A DNA stretch of 64,000 nt from Gaeumannomyces sp. JS-464 (Eukaryota; Ascomycota; Sordariomycetes; Magnaporthales; Magnaporthaceae). This document shows positions 11,480 to 23,445 of this stretch, one piece after another. The number at the start of each line of letters is the position of its first letter. Position 1 is the first letter of the stretch. The stretch lies in contig NGZR01000006.1 of the NCBI GenBank assembly GCA_002197995.1, positions 2,407,001 through 2,471,000 of the forward strand. The letters are read 5' to 3'. The position numbers and the translations under genes are program-made. The notes below the pieces were generated by a model that was not told where the DNA came from, did not search any database, and was given only the letters and a program-made list of their open reading frames with translations.

Positions 11480-12344
11480 CTATTTAAAACTATATATATC
11501 GAACATTTTTACTTTTATTTAATAAATGCGCGCATTTTATCCGATTTTACCGCCAATGTTATATCGTTAATAAATCGCCGCCGTTTTCCTTTTTAACCCT
11601 TTTTAATCGCGCATTTTTTACTATAACTATTTATTTAACGCTTTTTAATTTAGCATATTTCGTACTTTTTTAATAATAAATAACCCTTTAAGTTAAACAC
11701 GTATTTTTTTAACCTTTTAGCGTTTATTTAATATTTCGTTCGCCTTTTTAAACGTAAACACTTTTATTTAAAAAAGGGCTACTTTATGTATAATCGCTTT
11801 CGCTTTTTTTGCAATTTAATTTACAATTATATTAATAAATATCGGAAGGGTATTTCGGTAATTGGAAATTCCAGTTTTAATATATTCGAATTGCGAAAAT
11901 GCTTTTTTAACTGTTTTAAACGTTTTAAAAGTTTAAAGTTTAGCGTTATTTAAAAGCTTTTTTAAAAGCTTTAAAATTCGTAACTTTATATCCAGCTTTT
12001 CCAAAACCAAATTCGAATTAAAAAAAGCAAAACCAGCTTTTTAAAAGCTGTTTTAAATGTTTTTTTCGGTTATAAAGTTAAAAAATGCCGTTTTAAACGC
12101 CGAAAGGAATTCGATTTTAATTACGTAATTAACGTATAACTTTATTAAGTTTTCGATTTATTAACCGTACGCTTTTTTAATAAGCTAAAACATTTAACGT
12201 TAAATGGTTAAAAAAAGTAAAACAAATGTAAAAATATGCAAAACGTAATAATATTATATTTTTAATAATAAAGTTTAAAATTTATTAAATAATAGCTTTT
12301 ATAACCGTTTAATATTAACAAATTATAAAAGCTTTTTATACGCG
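11480..12344 (-). pseudogene. Fot-3 transposase, C-terminal part
   Basis: Aligns in reverse to Fot-5 9050-9900: C-terminal tail, third-Asp region and the start of the second-Asp motif. It is heavily mutated. It is cut by the LTR of gypsy B at 12345, with TSD ACGCG at 12340-12344. Confidence 0.75.
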
Positions 12345-13633
12345 TGTTACGACTAGCATGCAAGCTTTAAAGCAGTAAGACGAAAAGGGCTTTAAGTGGT
12401 GCTTTTACCCCGCATTAAAACACGTAAAGTTACGTAATTTAAATAAAGTTTGTAAATTTATAAGCAAAGCGATAAATCCAAAAGGATTTGTAAATTTGTA
12501 AGCAAAGCGACAAATTTAAAAAAATTTGTAAATTTGTAAACAAAGCGATAAATCCAAAAGGATTTATAAATTTGTAAATAAAATAACAAATCCAAAAATT
12601 ACTAAAACAAAAACAGCGTATATATTTATTATTAGTTATATTACCGTTATGTTTGTAAAAACCTCGGTGCTTTTACTGTTTTAAATACATGTAAAAACCT
12701 TTAAACTCGTTTCCGGGTGCGGTTCGCATCCGGCTCGGTGGCTTAAAAGTAAAAACCATATTTGCTTTTCGTATACGGTTTTTTTTATGTTAAACAATGG
12801 TGCCGTTTGCTTAATTTACACGATTGCTTTTAAAAATTCCATCGCGAAAGCGTTTTTATAATTAATAGTAATAATAGGAAAATACATAATGGAAAAAACT
12901 ATAAGAAATATGTGTTACGTTTAAAAAGCGCCCCGGTGCCGGGTTTTTTCCTTTTTATGTTAGCTTTAATAGTGGTGGTGTTAATTCGGTTGTTAATAGT
13001 GGCCTAATTATCCGCGTTTAAAGTTTCCCGGCTTTGCCACGGTGCCGCATGGCTGTTCCAAGGGGGGTTTAAGCGTTATAGTTAACTCCGGGTAACTCGG
13101 CGTAATTATGTTATTCGCTTTCGGAAGTGGCGCTCCGGTTGCGGGTTGTTTCCTCGCTTGTGGCGCGCATTCGATCTTTTCGTTTATTATTCGCCGTTTT
13201 CGTGATTGTGTTGCTTTTGCCTTATTGTTATTTGTGTCGTGCTTTTCGGCCGTGCCTTTTTTTATTTCCTTCCGCTTGCGGGTTTTAACCGTTTTTTCCC
13301 TTTTTGCCTTTAAGGGTTTTTACTTTTCCTTTTTCGCCTTTTTTTAATTTTTTATCCCGGCTTTCGATTTTTTTTTCCCACTTTTGTTTTTAACCTTCGC
13401 GCATCCTTTTACCCGAGCAGCGTATATATAAAGGGATGGATTTCCTATTATTTTAAATAGCTTTAATTAAAACTTCGGCATTAATTAACTTAAGTTAACT
13501 TTTAAACATTTTTTAAAACAAGCAATTAAATTGTTTTTTTAAATTACGTGTTTTTTTATTTACCAATATTAACGATACTGTCCTTTTTACCTTTAAAATG
13601 CCTTATTTTAAAAGCAAACTTTTAATTATTACA
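12345..13633 (+). repeat. 5' LTR of gypsy B, interrupted by a LINE
   Basis: Starts TGTTACGACTAGCATG and ends TTTAATTATTACA; about 485 bp without the LINE. The 39-bp tandem units lie at about 12445-12600. Confidence 0.9.
12626..13417 (-). mobile_element. 5'-truncated LINE, 792 bp
   Basis: Flanked by the 12-bp TSD CAGCGTATATAT (12614-12625 and 13418-13429). In reverse it ends with a TAATAATAAA tail. It matches the 3' 0.8 kb of the LINE at 54315-57216. Only the region downstream of RT is present. The 79-codon plus frame at 13108-13347 lies on its non-coding strand. Confidence 0.9.
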
Positions 13634-13673
13634 TTTTAACTAATCCTACTTTATACTTCGTTAAAGGAAAAAA

Positions 13674-14765
13674 TAATACAGGTATAACAAATAGCAGTAA
13701 AAAGTTTAAAAAGGAAAAAACTACGGTTTTTACCTTTAACGGTATTAAATATAACTTTAACGAAGCCGCCGATACGGCTAACCTTTTTAAGCTTATAACG
13801 AACGAAATTACTAAAAGTTAAACCAAAGTAAAGCAATTTATTACAAAGTTAATATCTTTTAAAACACTTATCGCAATTCGAGCGTATAAGTTCCCGTTTT
13901 CGAACTTTTACGAAAAGGAAAACGGTAAGCTTAAAACGTTCCTTACCAAATGCAAAAGCTATTTTAAATTTTACGAATAGCAGTTTATAAGCGAAGAATA
14001 AAAAGTTGCTTACGCTATTACCAAACTAAACGGTAAAGTGAAAAAATGGTTTTAATTAACCTAAAACGATTATTTTAAAAGGTATAAAAATAACTAAAAA
14101 AACCATTAAAATTATTTTCGCTAGTTTCGAAACCTTTAAAAAAAAGGTTAAAAAAGTGTTCGAAATAATTAACGAAACTTAAATCGCTAAAAAAAACCTG
14201 CTAGCTTTTAAATAGCAAAAAGCTATAACTAAATACGTAACGACTTTTAACGAATTAATACTAAGCTTAATTAAAACGACGCTACGTTAATATTACACTT
14301 TTATAACGGATTGCGCGAAAACGTAAAAAATAAATTCGCGAAGCAAAATCGCCCGAAGTTTTTTACGAATTACGTTAAAAACGCGGTTCGCATTAGCGAT
14401 AAATTATATAAACGATAATAGGAAAAAAAAAGATATAGTTTTAAAAATGTAGCATAAAATAATAAAGCTAATTAAAAAAAGGCCAAATAATAACCTATTA
14501 CGGTTTACGAAATATATTTAAGCTTTATAAACTTTAATGCGGGAGTTGCTTATTAGTAATAAAAGTAATAAAAAAAGCAAAAGTAAAACTTGAAAAACGG
14601 GAAATGCTTTAAATGCGGTTAAACCGGCCATATTAAAGCAAATTACCCGTAACGGGGCAATAACCGCTAAGTAATTAACTTTTAACGAACGTAAAAAAGC
14701 TTAACATAAAAAGGATTATATTTCGGGGTAACGTTTAACTGGATATATTATTATAATAAGCTATA
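13674..14765 (+). pseudogene. Gypsy B gag, first part
   Basis: Capsid region followed by a CCHC nucleocapsid knuckle near 14602-14650 (CFKCG*TGHIKANY: the Gln is a stop and the last Cys is Tyr). Broken by many TAA/TAG codons and interrupted at 14765 by Fot-4. Matches gag of D codon by codon where both are present. Confidence 0.75.
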
Positions 14766-16627
14766 ACGTGGTTTATAAACGAGTGCCACATATAAACGAG
14801 TGCTACAATTAACGCGTCCACGCGTTAATCCAACTTTATTTACAAATATTTCCATAATAAATAATAGCAAACCAAAGCGATAAACGCAAAATTGTTTTGG
14901 CCTTTTAAGCGATCGCATCAAATCCATAATTAAATATACGAAGCGCCGCTAAAATTTACGAAGTTAACTTTTCCACTTTCGCTTAGCGAAAGCGCGGCTA
15001 ACCTGCTCGACGCGATATTATGCTTAAATTACGGAAATTAACGGAATCCGAAAAAGAAGCGCTTATTAAATACATATTTAAACTAAATTCGCGAGCATTC
15101 CCTTCCCGGCTTTTTAGTGTTAAAAATATAACTAACCAACTATTTACCAAACGCGACGCGAGCGCCGTCGGCAAAAACTGGGTCGCGAATTTCGTTAAAC
15201 GCCGCGCAAAGCTCGGTACGCGCTAAATTCGAAAATACGACCTATTAAAAAGCTAAATGCGAAAATCCTAAACTCGTTTTTGCGTGGTTCGATTTTATAC
15301 GGAACATTATAGCCAAATATGGCATTATAAATAACGACATTTACAATTTCGACGAAACCGGCATTTTTATAAGCATAATCGCCGCCGTTATAATTATTAT
15401 AACATTAAAAGGCCGTAATAAAGCAAAGCTGGTTTAACTTAGCAACCGAAAATGGGCTACAGTTATTTAAAAGGTTAATTATTGCGGCTAAGCGATCCCC
15501 CTTTTTATTATCGTTAAAAGGCAGTACCATTTAGCTAATTGGTATTTAAAAACCGACCTTTTACGCGATTAGGTTATTTTAACGAATTTTAACGGGTGAA
15601 TTACGAACGAGCTCGGTTTAAAATGGATTTAGCATTTTAATAAACACATTGCAACCCGCAAGAAAGGGTATTATCGTTTATTAATGCTAAACGGGTATAA
15701 AAGTTACCATTCGACGGATTTCGAGCTTTATTGCCAAAAATATAACATTGTTACGCTTTGCATGCCTTCGCATTCGTTTTACTTTTTTTAACCGTTTAAC
15801 GTTAAATATTTTAGCCCGTTAAAAAAGGCGTACGGTTAACAAATCGAAAACTTAATAAAATTACACGTTAACCACGTAATTAAAATCGAGTTCCTTTTAG
15901 CGTTTAAAACGGCATTTTTTAACTTTATAACCGAAAAAAACATTCGAAAAGGCTTTCGAAAGGCTAGCTTTGCTTTTTTTAATCCGGAATCGGTTTTGGA
16001 AAAGCTAAATGTAAAGCTACGAATTTTAACTCCCTCGAGGGAGCTTTTAAGCAACGCCGAACCTTGGATTTCCAAAACGCCCTAAACAGCTAAGAACGTA
16101 ACTTCGCAATCCAAACATATTAAAACTCGAATTTCCAATTACCAAAGCAGCTTTTCGTTATTTATATTAGCGGTTGTAAACTAATTAACGAAAAAGGCTA
16201 AAGCAATTATGCATCGGGTTAACCTTTTAAAAGAAAAGTGCTTTAAATTACGAAAGGCGAACGAGGCGTTAAGCAAACGCCGGAAGGTTAAAAAAACACG
16301 TGTCCGACAAAAAGGGTTATATACTATCGAAAAAATACGAAATGTTTTGGACTAGCAGGAGCTGGATGGGTAGTTATAGCAAAAAATGCGCGATTATAAG
16401 GGTTAAAAAAGGAGGGCGATAACGATTCGTCGGCGATATAGCACTTGCGGCAAAACCGGATATAATGCGCGCATTTGCTAAAAAAAAGTAAAAACGTTCG
16501 ATGTATACAATTCCGAGTAATTTAAATGGATTTCTGGCGTTATTAGGTTGGTATGCGCGTTAATTAACCGGAGGTCGGGTGTGGGTGTGGCATTCGCTTA
16601 TGTGTGGCACTCGCTTGTAAACCACGT
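14766..16627 (+). mobile_element. Fot-4: Fot1/pogo element, 1862 bp
   Basis: Left TIR ACGTGGTTTATAAACGAGTG, right end in reverse ACGTGGTTTACAAGCGAGTG. TA at 14764-14765 and 16628-16629. The subterminal 17-mer TATAAACGAGTGCCACA occurs twice in tandem at the left end, and a diverged pair is present at the right end. It is inserted in the gag-protease region of gypsy B, which continues without loss on both sides. Confidence 0.95.
14864..16491 (+). pseudogene. Fot-4 transposase, variant N-terminus
   Basis: Likely start ATA at 14864 (from ATG), reading ANQSDKRKIVLAF, then a psq HTH (LNIRSAAKIYEVNFSTFA) and RKRG-PARRDIMLKLRK. The CENP-B N domain is open from 15020 to 15226 (KLTESEKEALIKYIFKLNS...). 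First Asp YNFDETGIFIS (Asp codon 15351-15353) is intact; the second reads LLMLNGYKSYH (Asn) and the third PLNVKYF (Asn). A 1-base insertion lies near 15240. Ends AKKK then TAA at 16489-16491. The N-terminal HTH differs clearly from Fot-5 while the rest is close, so this is a distinct subfamily. Inactive. Confidence 0.8.
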
Positions 16628-17258
16628 TATGTTATATATTAATTCGATAAAAAGGTTACCGGATAATATCCTCGGAAATTTTAAAGCTTTTATTTGTTTA
16701 AAGCTATAAAAGTTAAGTATAATAGCGAGGGAAAATAACGCGTTACTTTTAAGTTTACAAATTCGAAAAGTAAAAACGACGCCGTCCTTTTTGGGACTTA
16801 AAAAAAAGCAACTTTAACAATAGTTCGAAAGGAGGAAAAGCTTAAAAAAAGCTTTTAAATTAAACATACCTTTTTTAAAAGTTAGAAAATTCCGATATTA
16901 ACGTTAAAATAAATTAAAATGGATAAAACTTTAAAACGGCCGAGTTTTAAAAATAAGTAAAAGGTTTAAACGGCGAAACTTTTATACTTATAATTCGTAA
17001 AAATTAGGCAAATTGGAAAAACCAGCGCGCTTTTACGCTTTTTAACGTTTTAAAATGTTTTTAAAACGTTAAGGTTTTAAAATACCTAAATAGCCCGTTA
17101 TGCTACGCCACCCCGGCAAATAAAAATAACGGTTAACCTTTATCGTGGTTTAACGATTAGCAGGAAGTTAAATACGTTAATTACCGGTTTAACGACGTAA
17201 ACGAGCTAAAAAGGTTGCGTTAAACCTTAAAAACCATTTTAACATCGATTTGAAATAC
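16628..17258 (+). pseudogene. Gypsy B gag end and protease region
   Basis: Resumes gypsy B after Fot-4 and aligns to D 26745-27360. It is interrupted by copia-1; the 5-bp TSD AATAC is at 17254-17258. I could not identify the protease DSG motif with confidence. Confidence 0.65.
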
Positions 17259-17428
17259 TAATAAAAGTGCGCGACGATAGGCACTTAAAGTGATTTTTTA
17301 CTGTTTTTTTGCTACTTTACTAAATCGCGGGCTAAAACGCGCGCAAGCTAAAATACTAAGGCCAATGCATAAACTTAAAGCTGTAAATTACCAGTTGCCA
17401 CTTACGTAACTCCAAGCTACCTTTAACA
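17259..17428 (-). repeat. 3' LTR of copia-1 (170 bp)
   Basis: In the sense direction TGTTAAAGGTAGC...CACTTTTATTA. The ends fit TG...CA with the final CA changed to TA. It contains the GTGCGCGACGATAGGCAC stretch shared with the partner LTR and with copia-2. Confidence 0.93.
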
Positions 17429-17689
17429 CCCCTTTATAAGCTATGCAACGGTTTTAAAGGTATTACGAGCCCGCATTTACGTAATAACCTTCCAAATTCG
17501 TGGTATTTCCCTGGTTTTCCTATAAGCCGTTTACTACGGCATTTGCTGCATTCCCAGTTAAATAATAACCTCGCTTATCTTTTCGCCGTTAAGCTTTTCG
17601 TAAAGCCGTCCGCTTTTATATTAACCGTGCTAACGAGTTTAAAAGTGAAAAGTTAACGCTTTATAATATCGATTACCTACTTATAACGG

Positions 17690-19005
17690 AGGTCGATTAT
17701 GCGGGTGCGGGTTAATTTTAACGGGTTTAATACCGTCGCTTAAACGTTAGCGCTATTCGTATGCATTACGAAAGTTTTTCGTTAAAAGTATTTAGTTTTT
17801 TTTAAAATGCTTTTAATTTAAAGCAAAGCCCGGCCCGTTAGCAAAAGGTTAACGAACTTCGCTTTCGTCGTTAACGTCGTTATAAAAGTTTGCTTTTTTA
17901 ATTACCAGTAAATAAAACCACCCGCTAGCATAACGATTACGCCGCTTGTAAATGCCTTCGTACGGAAGCAGTTAACGAACGAGGCGTTTTTATAAGCTTT
18001 TAAACCTATCGTTTTGGCGTTATAAATAGGCTTATTAAAGTAAACGCGAGCTTTTTAATGCTAATAATATAGCGTTAAAAGTGTTTTAGCAATGCTAAAT
18101 GCTCGTTACCGGGATTAGCGTTAACTTTTTGCAACCTTTTTACGATATACGTAATATTAAAGCGAGTAATGCTAGCGAGGTAGTTAATATTTGTTATTTC
18201 CAATTAATAGCGTAAAACTTCCTCGTGCGGGAAGGGGTTCCAAATAATCGGCATTATAAAGTTAAAAGTTAAAACGTTTTTACTGTTTTAAAATCTTCCC
18301 GTTCGTATTTAGTAATAATTTTATTAATATAATCGCGTTAATAAAGGTTTATAATCCTCCGCTAGCAATCCTTTACAATTTGCATACCGAGAAACGTTTT
18401 TACGTTACCTAAAGCGGTTATTTCGAACCGGCTACCCATTTTAATAGCGGTGGTTTTAATTTCCGTAACCGTACAGGCGGTAATTTGGAAATTGTTTACG
18501 TAAAGCAATAGCATAACGCCCGTTTCCTTTTTGCGGTAAAAGCAAACGTTTTAATAAATCGGTTTAAAGCTAAATGCTTCGAGCTCCGAAGTAATCGTTT
18601 TACCACTATAAAAGCGATTTGCGAAAACCGTAAAAATGCTTTTTTTAAACGGCAATAATAGCCTTTTTGCTTAACCGGAATGTTTTAAAATTACTATACG
18701 TATACTATAACGTTATTAAATACGATAACGCCGAAATAAGCAGTTACGAAGTCGAACTAGCGGCATTTAAAATCGTTAACGGCTATAAGCATAAAAAACA
18801 CCCTTGTAAATGCTGTATAAGCGATTGCCGCGTACGTTACAGCTTTGTCCTCGCCCGGAATATCGTCGTAATTGCCGCAAACAACCTAACGCGTTTTGAT
18901 TTTTTAAAAGCGCCGTTAAGCGTTAGCTTAAACACGTATACCCATTTGCCCGGCAGTGCTTTAGCGCTCGGGGCAATTTTTTTAGCACTTACGTGCTTTT
19001 TTTAA
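17690..19005 (-). pseudogene. Copia-1 RT and RNase H region
   Basis: Reverse-strand copia RT. The active-site box near 18490-18510 reads YVNNFQI (family YVDD), both Asp changed to Asn. Downstream (lower coordinates) a region like YLASITRFN and an RNase H segment match copia-2. Stops throughout. The 112-codon plus frame 18667-19005 is on the non-coding strand. Confidence 0.75.
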
Positions 19006-19447
19006 GCAGCGTGTTAATTTGCTTTTGCATTGCTAGCTTGTAGTATCGCTCGTATTCGGGCAAAACGATATCGTTATCCGGGTACGTGATGTTAACAAGT
19101 GCAAAACCCGTTTTTCGGGCAGTTTCCTCGGCAGCTTTAGTATTCGTATTAAAGCTATAAAAGCTCTCGTCGTTTCCGGCGCTTTTAAGGTTACCCGGAT
19201 CCTTTTTCGCCACTTTTTTAATATTTTTAAACTCGAAGCGAGCCGTTATAAATGCTTTCGCGGGCTCCCTTTTCCTGCAAGTTTTTAATGTTAGGACTTC
19301 GTAATGCTTAAAAGCCGTTAGGCGCTCCCTTAGTTGCCGTTCACTCGGCGGGGGCGGCGGCCGCTTTTTGCAGGTCCTTTTTTTAAGCGCTGCGGGCACC
19401 GTAACCGCCTCGTTACCGGGCTCGGGAGTTCCTTCGGGTATTAACAT
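18989..19447 (-). pseudogene. Copia-1 integrase-RT linker, longest open stretch of the element
   Basis: 152 open codons in the true coding frame. It holds Pro-rich and basic segments (CKKRPPPPPSERQLRERL), then ALVNITYPDNDIVLPEYE and a YYKLAMQKQINTLLKKST tail. The tail leads into the RT start, which in this family reads like KGTWVL. The equivalent frame in copia-2 is 49968-50453. It is part of the polyprotein, not a separate gene. Confidence 0.7.
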
Positions 19448-20379
19448 GCCCGGGCCGGCGGGCTTTTTAAGCTTTTTAAGCTTTGCAGCGGCAAGCTCCT
19501 CGTTTTCCGCTCCGGTTTCCCCGGTTTTCTCCGCAAGCGATAAGTCGTCCTTACTTCCGAGGCCGGCAATATCGCCAGTTGCACCGGTGTTACCATCGTT
19601 ATTATCGGTGGAATTGGTAATTAGGCCAGTATTGTAAACCCAAATACCTATTGTAAATCGGTACCGTCCGGCTTAACTAGCAAAATTTCGTTATAAAGGC
19701 TTTCCCAGCTTATAAGCCGGCCTTTCGTTGCTTTAAGGGCTATTTTGTTAGCTTTAGCCTGTTTGCCGTCCTTAATTAGCATTTAGGCGACCGCGCTTTA
19801 AATGCGGAAGGTACGGATTAGTGGTTGGTAATACTCCTCGTTAAAGCCGATTGCTTTTACCTACGCTTCGTGCGGGCTTTCCTTACTATTAAAAGCTGTA
19901 TTTAGGGTATAGTTTAGCATCCTTTTCGCTGCTTATAAGGCATATACCTAGTACTTTTTATGCAAACCGTTGGCGTTAATCCCGGTGCGAGCCGCGTTAA
20001 GTATAATACAGTTAGCACGTTTAACAATGCTATTTATTTCCAAGCATCGCGCCGGGTTAATTTCGCAAGCTTTGCTTCGAGTAATGCAATAAGCTTTTAG
20101 CTTTTCCGGGTTAAACTTCGTATTACCGTTCGTATAAATTGCTTGTATTTTAATGCTTAATTGGAATTTAATATAATTAATCCAATTATAAACCTTCGTA
20201 AAGATTTCCGTACTAGCTTTGCTAATTGCAAAAATTACCCAGTTAAAAGTAATTGCCTTGTTAATAATATAAACGGCGTAATTATATCCGCCGTATGAAA
20301 TAAGCGAAATGGTTAATATATTTATGTAAATACGGCTTAAAAAGCGGGTAATGCGGTAAAAGTAACGATTGCTAATAAT

Positions 20380-20628
20380 TTAGGTCGCTTTGCTTTTTAA
20401 ACAACCGTTACAAGTATGCTTTAATACTTCGAAATAGCTAATTTTAATGCTTGCAGCGCGGCAAACCGTTATTACCGCCTTTTTATTAGCATGCATTAAA
20501 CGCCGATGCATTATTTCGTAAAATACCGGGCGTTTTATCGTGGTCGGTGCGTTAGCCTTCGTCGGTCGGTTTTTTCCGTTAAATGCGTTACTTAAAGCCA
20601 CAAAACCCGGGGGCGCGCTTGCGGGCAC
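20380..20628 (-). pseudogene. Copia-1 integrase zinc-binding domain
   Basis: 82 open codons in the coding frame. It holds an HHCC zinc-binding pattern (MHRRLMHANKKA...VLKHTCNGCLKSKAT), the N-terminal domain of copia integrase. About 330 bp upstream on the same strand, near 20958, an IIDSGS motif marks the aspartic protease. Confidence 0.8.
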
Positions 20629-21169
20629 GTTAACGTTAGCAATTAATACGTTATTATTAATTTGGTAATTACTTAACCATTTATCGTTAAGCGTTACGAA
20701 ATAATCGGTTTAATCGTTTTTTAAGCTTACTTTACGCATTTTACTAAAGTTAAAAAGGTTAAAAAGGGATTTAAGCGTAAAAATTGCTTATAAAGTAATT
20801 GTAATAACGCCCGTTTTATTACGCTAATGCATTTTAACGGTGCTTTTTTTAACGGAAACTTAAGCGCCGCCGTTAGCCGTAATAGCGTTATAAAAAACTT
20901 CGCGCTTTTTTAACGAGGTAAACCATTTGCGATTGTTAAAGTGGTGTTTAAACGAGCCGGAGTCGATTATTACGGCGTTACGGGCATTATTAATATTATT
21001 TAAAGCGGTATTAGTTATAATGTACTAGCTAGCATTGCCCCGATTAACCGGCACATTTTTAATATAATCGGCAGCTTTCGGGTTAGCCGTAGCTTTATTA
21101 GCTGCTTTATTGCCTCGTTAAAAGCGCCGCTTCGAATATTTGGCCTTTTAAACCTTTTTAAGCTTAAAG

Positions 21170-22150
21170 TGCAAAAGCTAGCAGTTATTATTACCGCTTT
21201 TGTAATGCTTACCGCATTTATCGTAATGGGAAGTACGCGAAACGATAGTGCAACCCTTTTTACTGTAAAGCTTTGGCTTTTCCTTTAGCTTTTAAAGTTT
21301 TTCCAGCTTTTTATTAATGTTAGTTATAGCTTTTAACTTCGAAACTTTTATAACCGCCGTGTTTTTAAGCACTTTCGAAATAAAGTTAGCGGAAATGCGG
21401 CGCTTGTTTTTATAACTTCCTAAAGCTATAGTTATTGTAATAGGGTAAATAGCGCTAAGCCCGTTAACGAGGCTTTTTATAAATATCCAATCCGGAATGT
21501 TAATATTAGCTTAATTTAAAGCTTGTTTTATTTGTAATTAGCGGTTCGTATATTTTTTAACGTTACCGTTAAACTTTTTTACCGAAATTGTATAATATTT
21601 GTTAATTAGGGCGTTAAAACGGCCGTTAACGGTAACTTTAATAGTATTAATTACCTTATTTTAAAAAGCTTTTAGGTTTTAATTTTCGTCGTTTTTAAAG
21701 CGGTTTTAACCGGCCTTTTTCAAATCCGTAGTTACCTTTTCGATATTATTACGAATGTAATACCATATTAATATCCTTTTAAAAGCTTATAACTATACAG
21801 CTTCGTCGTTTTTCGCTTTAACCGGTTTAGCCGAAAGGTTAGCAAATATAAAAGAAATGTTGCGAAAAGCGGTTAAATGCACCCGAATAGTGCGTTTTTA
21901 TATTTTTAAATTAAAAAGCCCTAGCAAGTCCGGGACCTTTACTGCGATTTCGCGGTATTCCGCCATTTCGGCGATTTTGTTAGCACTTTTAACGCGTACA
22001 AAGGCGTTAAATTGCAAGGGAAATGGTGCTTTTAAGCGTTAAAAGGGTTATCGTTATTACTTTTTTATAGTTGCTAATTGGCGCCGAACGCGGCTTTATT
22101 AATTATCGTTTAACGGTTTTTTAATTACTGCGCCTCGCTCGTAATCCACG
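21170..22150 (-). pseudogene. Copia-1 gag with CCHC-like knuckle
   Basis: The reverse strand reads HYDKCGKHYKSGN near 21190-21240, a degenerate nucleocapsid knuckle, preceded by a capsid-like region. The 61-codon plus frame at 21857-22042 lies on the non-coding strand. Confidence 0.65.
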
Positions 22151-22228
22151 GCGGGAAAACGCAAATAACGGGAAACAACTTATGCACCGTTAGTTTTTCC
22201 TAATTAAGTAAAAATATCGTTAACGGCA

Positions 22229-22246
22229 GCGCAAAGGCTTATAACC
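22229..22246 (-). other. Copia-1 primer-binding site, initiator tRNA-Met-like
   Basis: Directly inside the 5' LTR. Plus strand reads GCGCAAAGGCTTATAACC, close to the D-stem/anticodon half of initiator tRNA-Met (GCGCAGGGCTCATAACC as I recall it for budding yeast). Known copia-type elements can prime with a tRNA-iMet 5' half, which fits. Confidence 0.6.
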
Positions 22247-22416
22247 TAATAAAAGTGCGCGACGATAGGCACTTAAAGTAATTTTTTACTGTTTTTTTAC
22301 TACTTTACTAAATCGCGGGCTAAAGCGCGCGCAAGCCAAAATATTAGGGCTAATGCATAGGCTTAAAGCTGTGGGGCACCAGTTGCTACCCACGTAATTC
22401 CAAGCCACTTTTAACA
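22247..22416 (-). repeat. 5' LTR of copia-1 (170 bp)
   Basis: Pairs with 17259-17428; same length and boundaries. The right flank is TSD AATAC. Confidence 0.93.
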
Positions 22417-22421
22417 AATAC

Positions 22422-23445
22422 TTTAAACATTTGCACTTGTTTTAAGCAAAATGCATTTACGGAAAGTGCAAATTCCATTTACAACTTAAATTTAAGCACG
22501 ACTTTTTCCTACGAAAAATAGGAAGCAAATTTAAAGTTAAACCCCGTTTAACATTCCAATTGCTACGGTAAAAATTAGCTCGAAATCGGTAAATTTACCG
22601 CAGTTTTTAAACTTAGCAAACGGTACCTAATGCGATATGTTATTAAAACGTTTAATTAAAAAAAATGTAAAATTGCGAAATGCAAAAAATATAGCATATA
22701 AAGCGGAAGCTTAGCATTAAGGGATTGCATAAACGTATATACCGTTCGATTTAAACCGAAAAACGAACGTGCGGTATTTATTCCTTTTACAAAAAAAATT
22801 AAAAAAACCACCCGAGCGAAAAGTACGAAATAAAAAACGAAAACCGATAAAAACCCTCGCGATAACAAAATCGAATTAACCGTACAACTTATTAACGTTT
22901 TAAATGGAATATTAAGGAAAAAAAGTAATAATTAATTGCGAAGCATAAAGCGATTACGTATCGTTATAAACGGTTAAACGGTATAAAATCCTTATAAAAC
23001 GGAAATACTAACCGTATTAACTAAAAACGGTCGAAAAAATACATATCGCTTATAATAAAAGATAAATTAACCGAAAAATATAACTAATAACATTACGCAC
23101 CCAAAGCGGGGAAAACGTTATTATTATATTGGATAAGTTAAATATAAAGGAAAAAAACGTTATTTTCGAAATCCTTTAGCTTAGGAAAAATAACTTACGG
23201 ATAAATTGGGCTATTAATTAGGTTTAATAGGAAAAGCTACGAGTAATTAAAACGGTTTACCAATTATAAACCCTAAATTATAAATATAAAATGTAATAAA
23301 AAAAGGTTATAACGGTAATAGGATTTAATAATCCACTTTCGCATTTAGCATTAACAAATATACGATTACCCAAAATGAAAAGCGATTAAAACGACCAAAC
23401 TAACATTAAAAAACGGCTCGCAAATTTTTCGAAAAAATATTATAA
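22422..23445 (+). pseudogene. Gypsy B pol, protease/spacer to RT start
   Basis: Continues gypsy B after copia-1 and aligns to D 27365-28390. It is cut by gypsy D at 23446, TSD TATAA at 23441-23445. The reverse frame at 22656-22868 is a shadow. Confidence 0.75.

Larger units (their letters stand above)
17259..22416 (-). mobile_element. Copia-1: full-length Ty1/copia element, 5158 bp
   Basis: Identical-length 170-bp LTRs at 17259-17428 and 22247-22416, TSD AATAC at 17254-17258 and 22417-22421. Coding strand is minus: gag (with a CCHC-like knuckle), protease, integrase, RT, RNase H, in the copia order with integrase before RT. Same family as copia-2. Confidence 0.95.

Noticed and set aside
12440..12600. 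Regularly spaced repeats that might suggest a CRISPR array
   Set aside because: Units are contiguous 39-bp tandem repeats in LTRs, without unique spacers, in a eukaryotic context.
18667..19005. 112-codon plus frame in copia-1
   Set aside because: The reverse strand here carries RT; the plus frame has no conserved counterpart.
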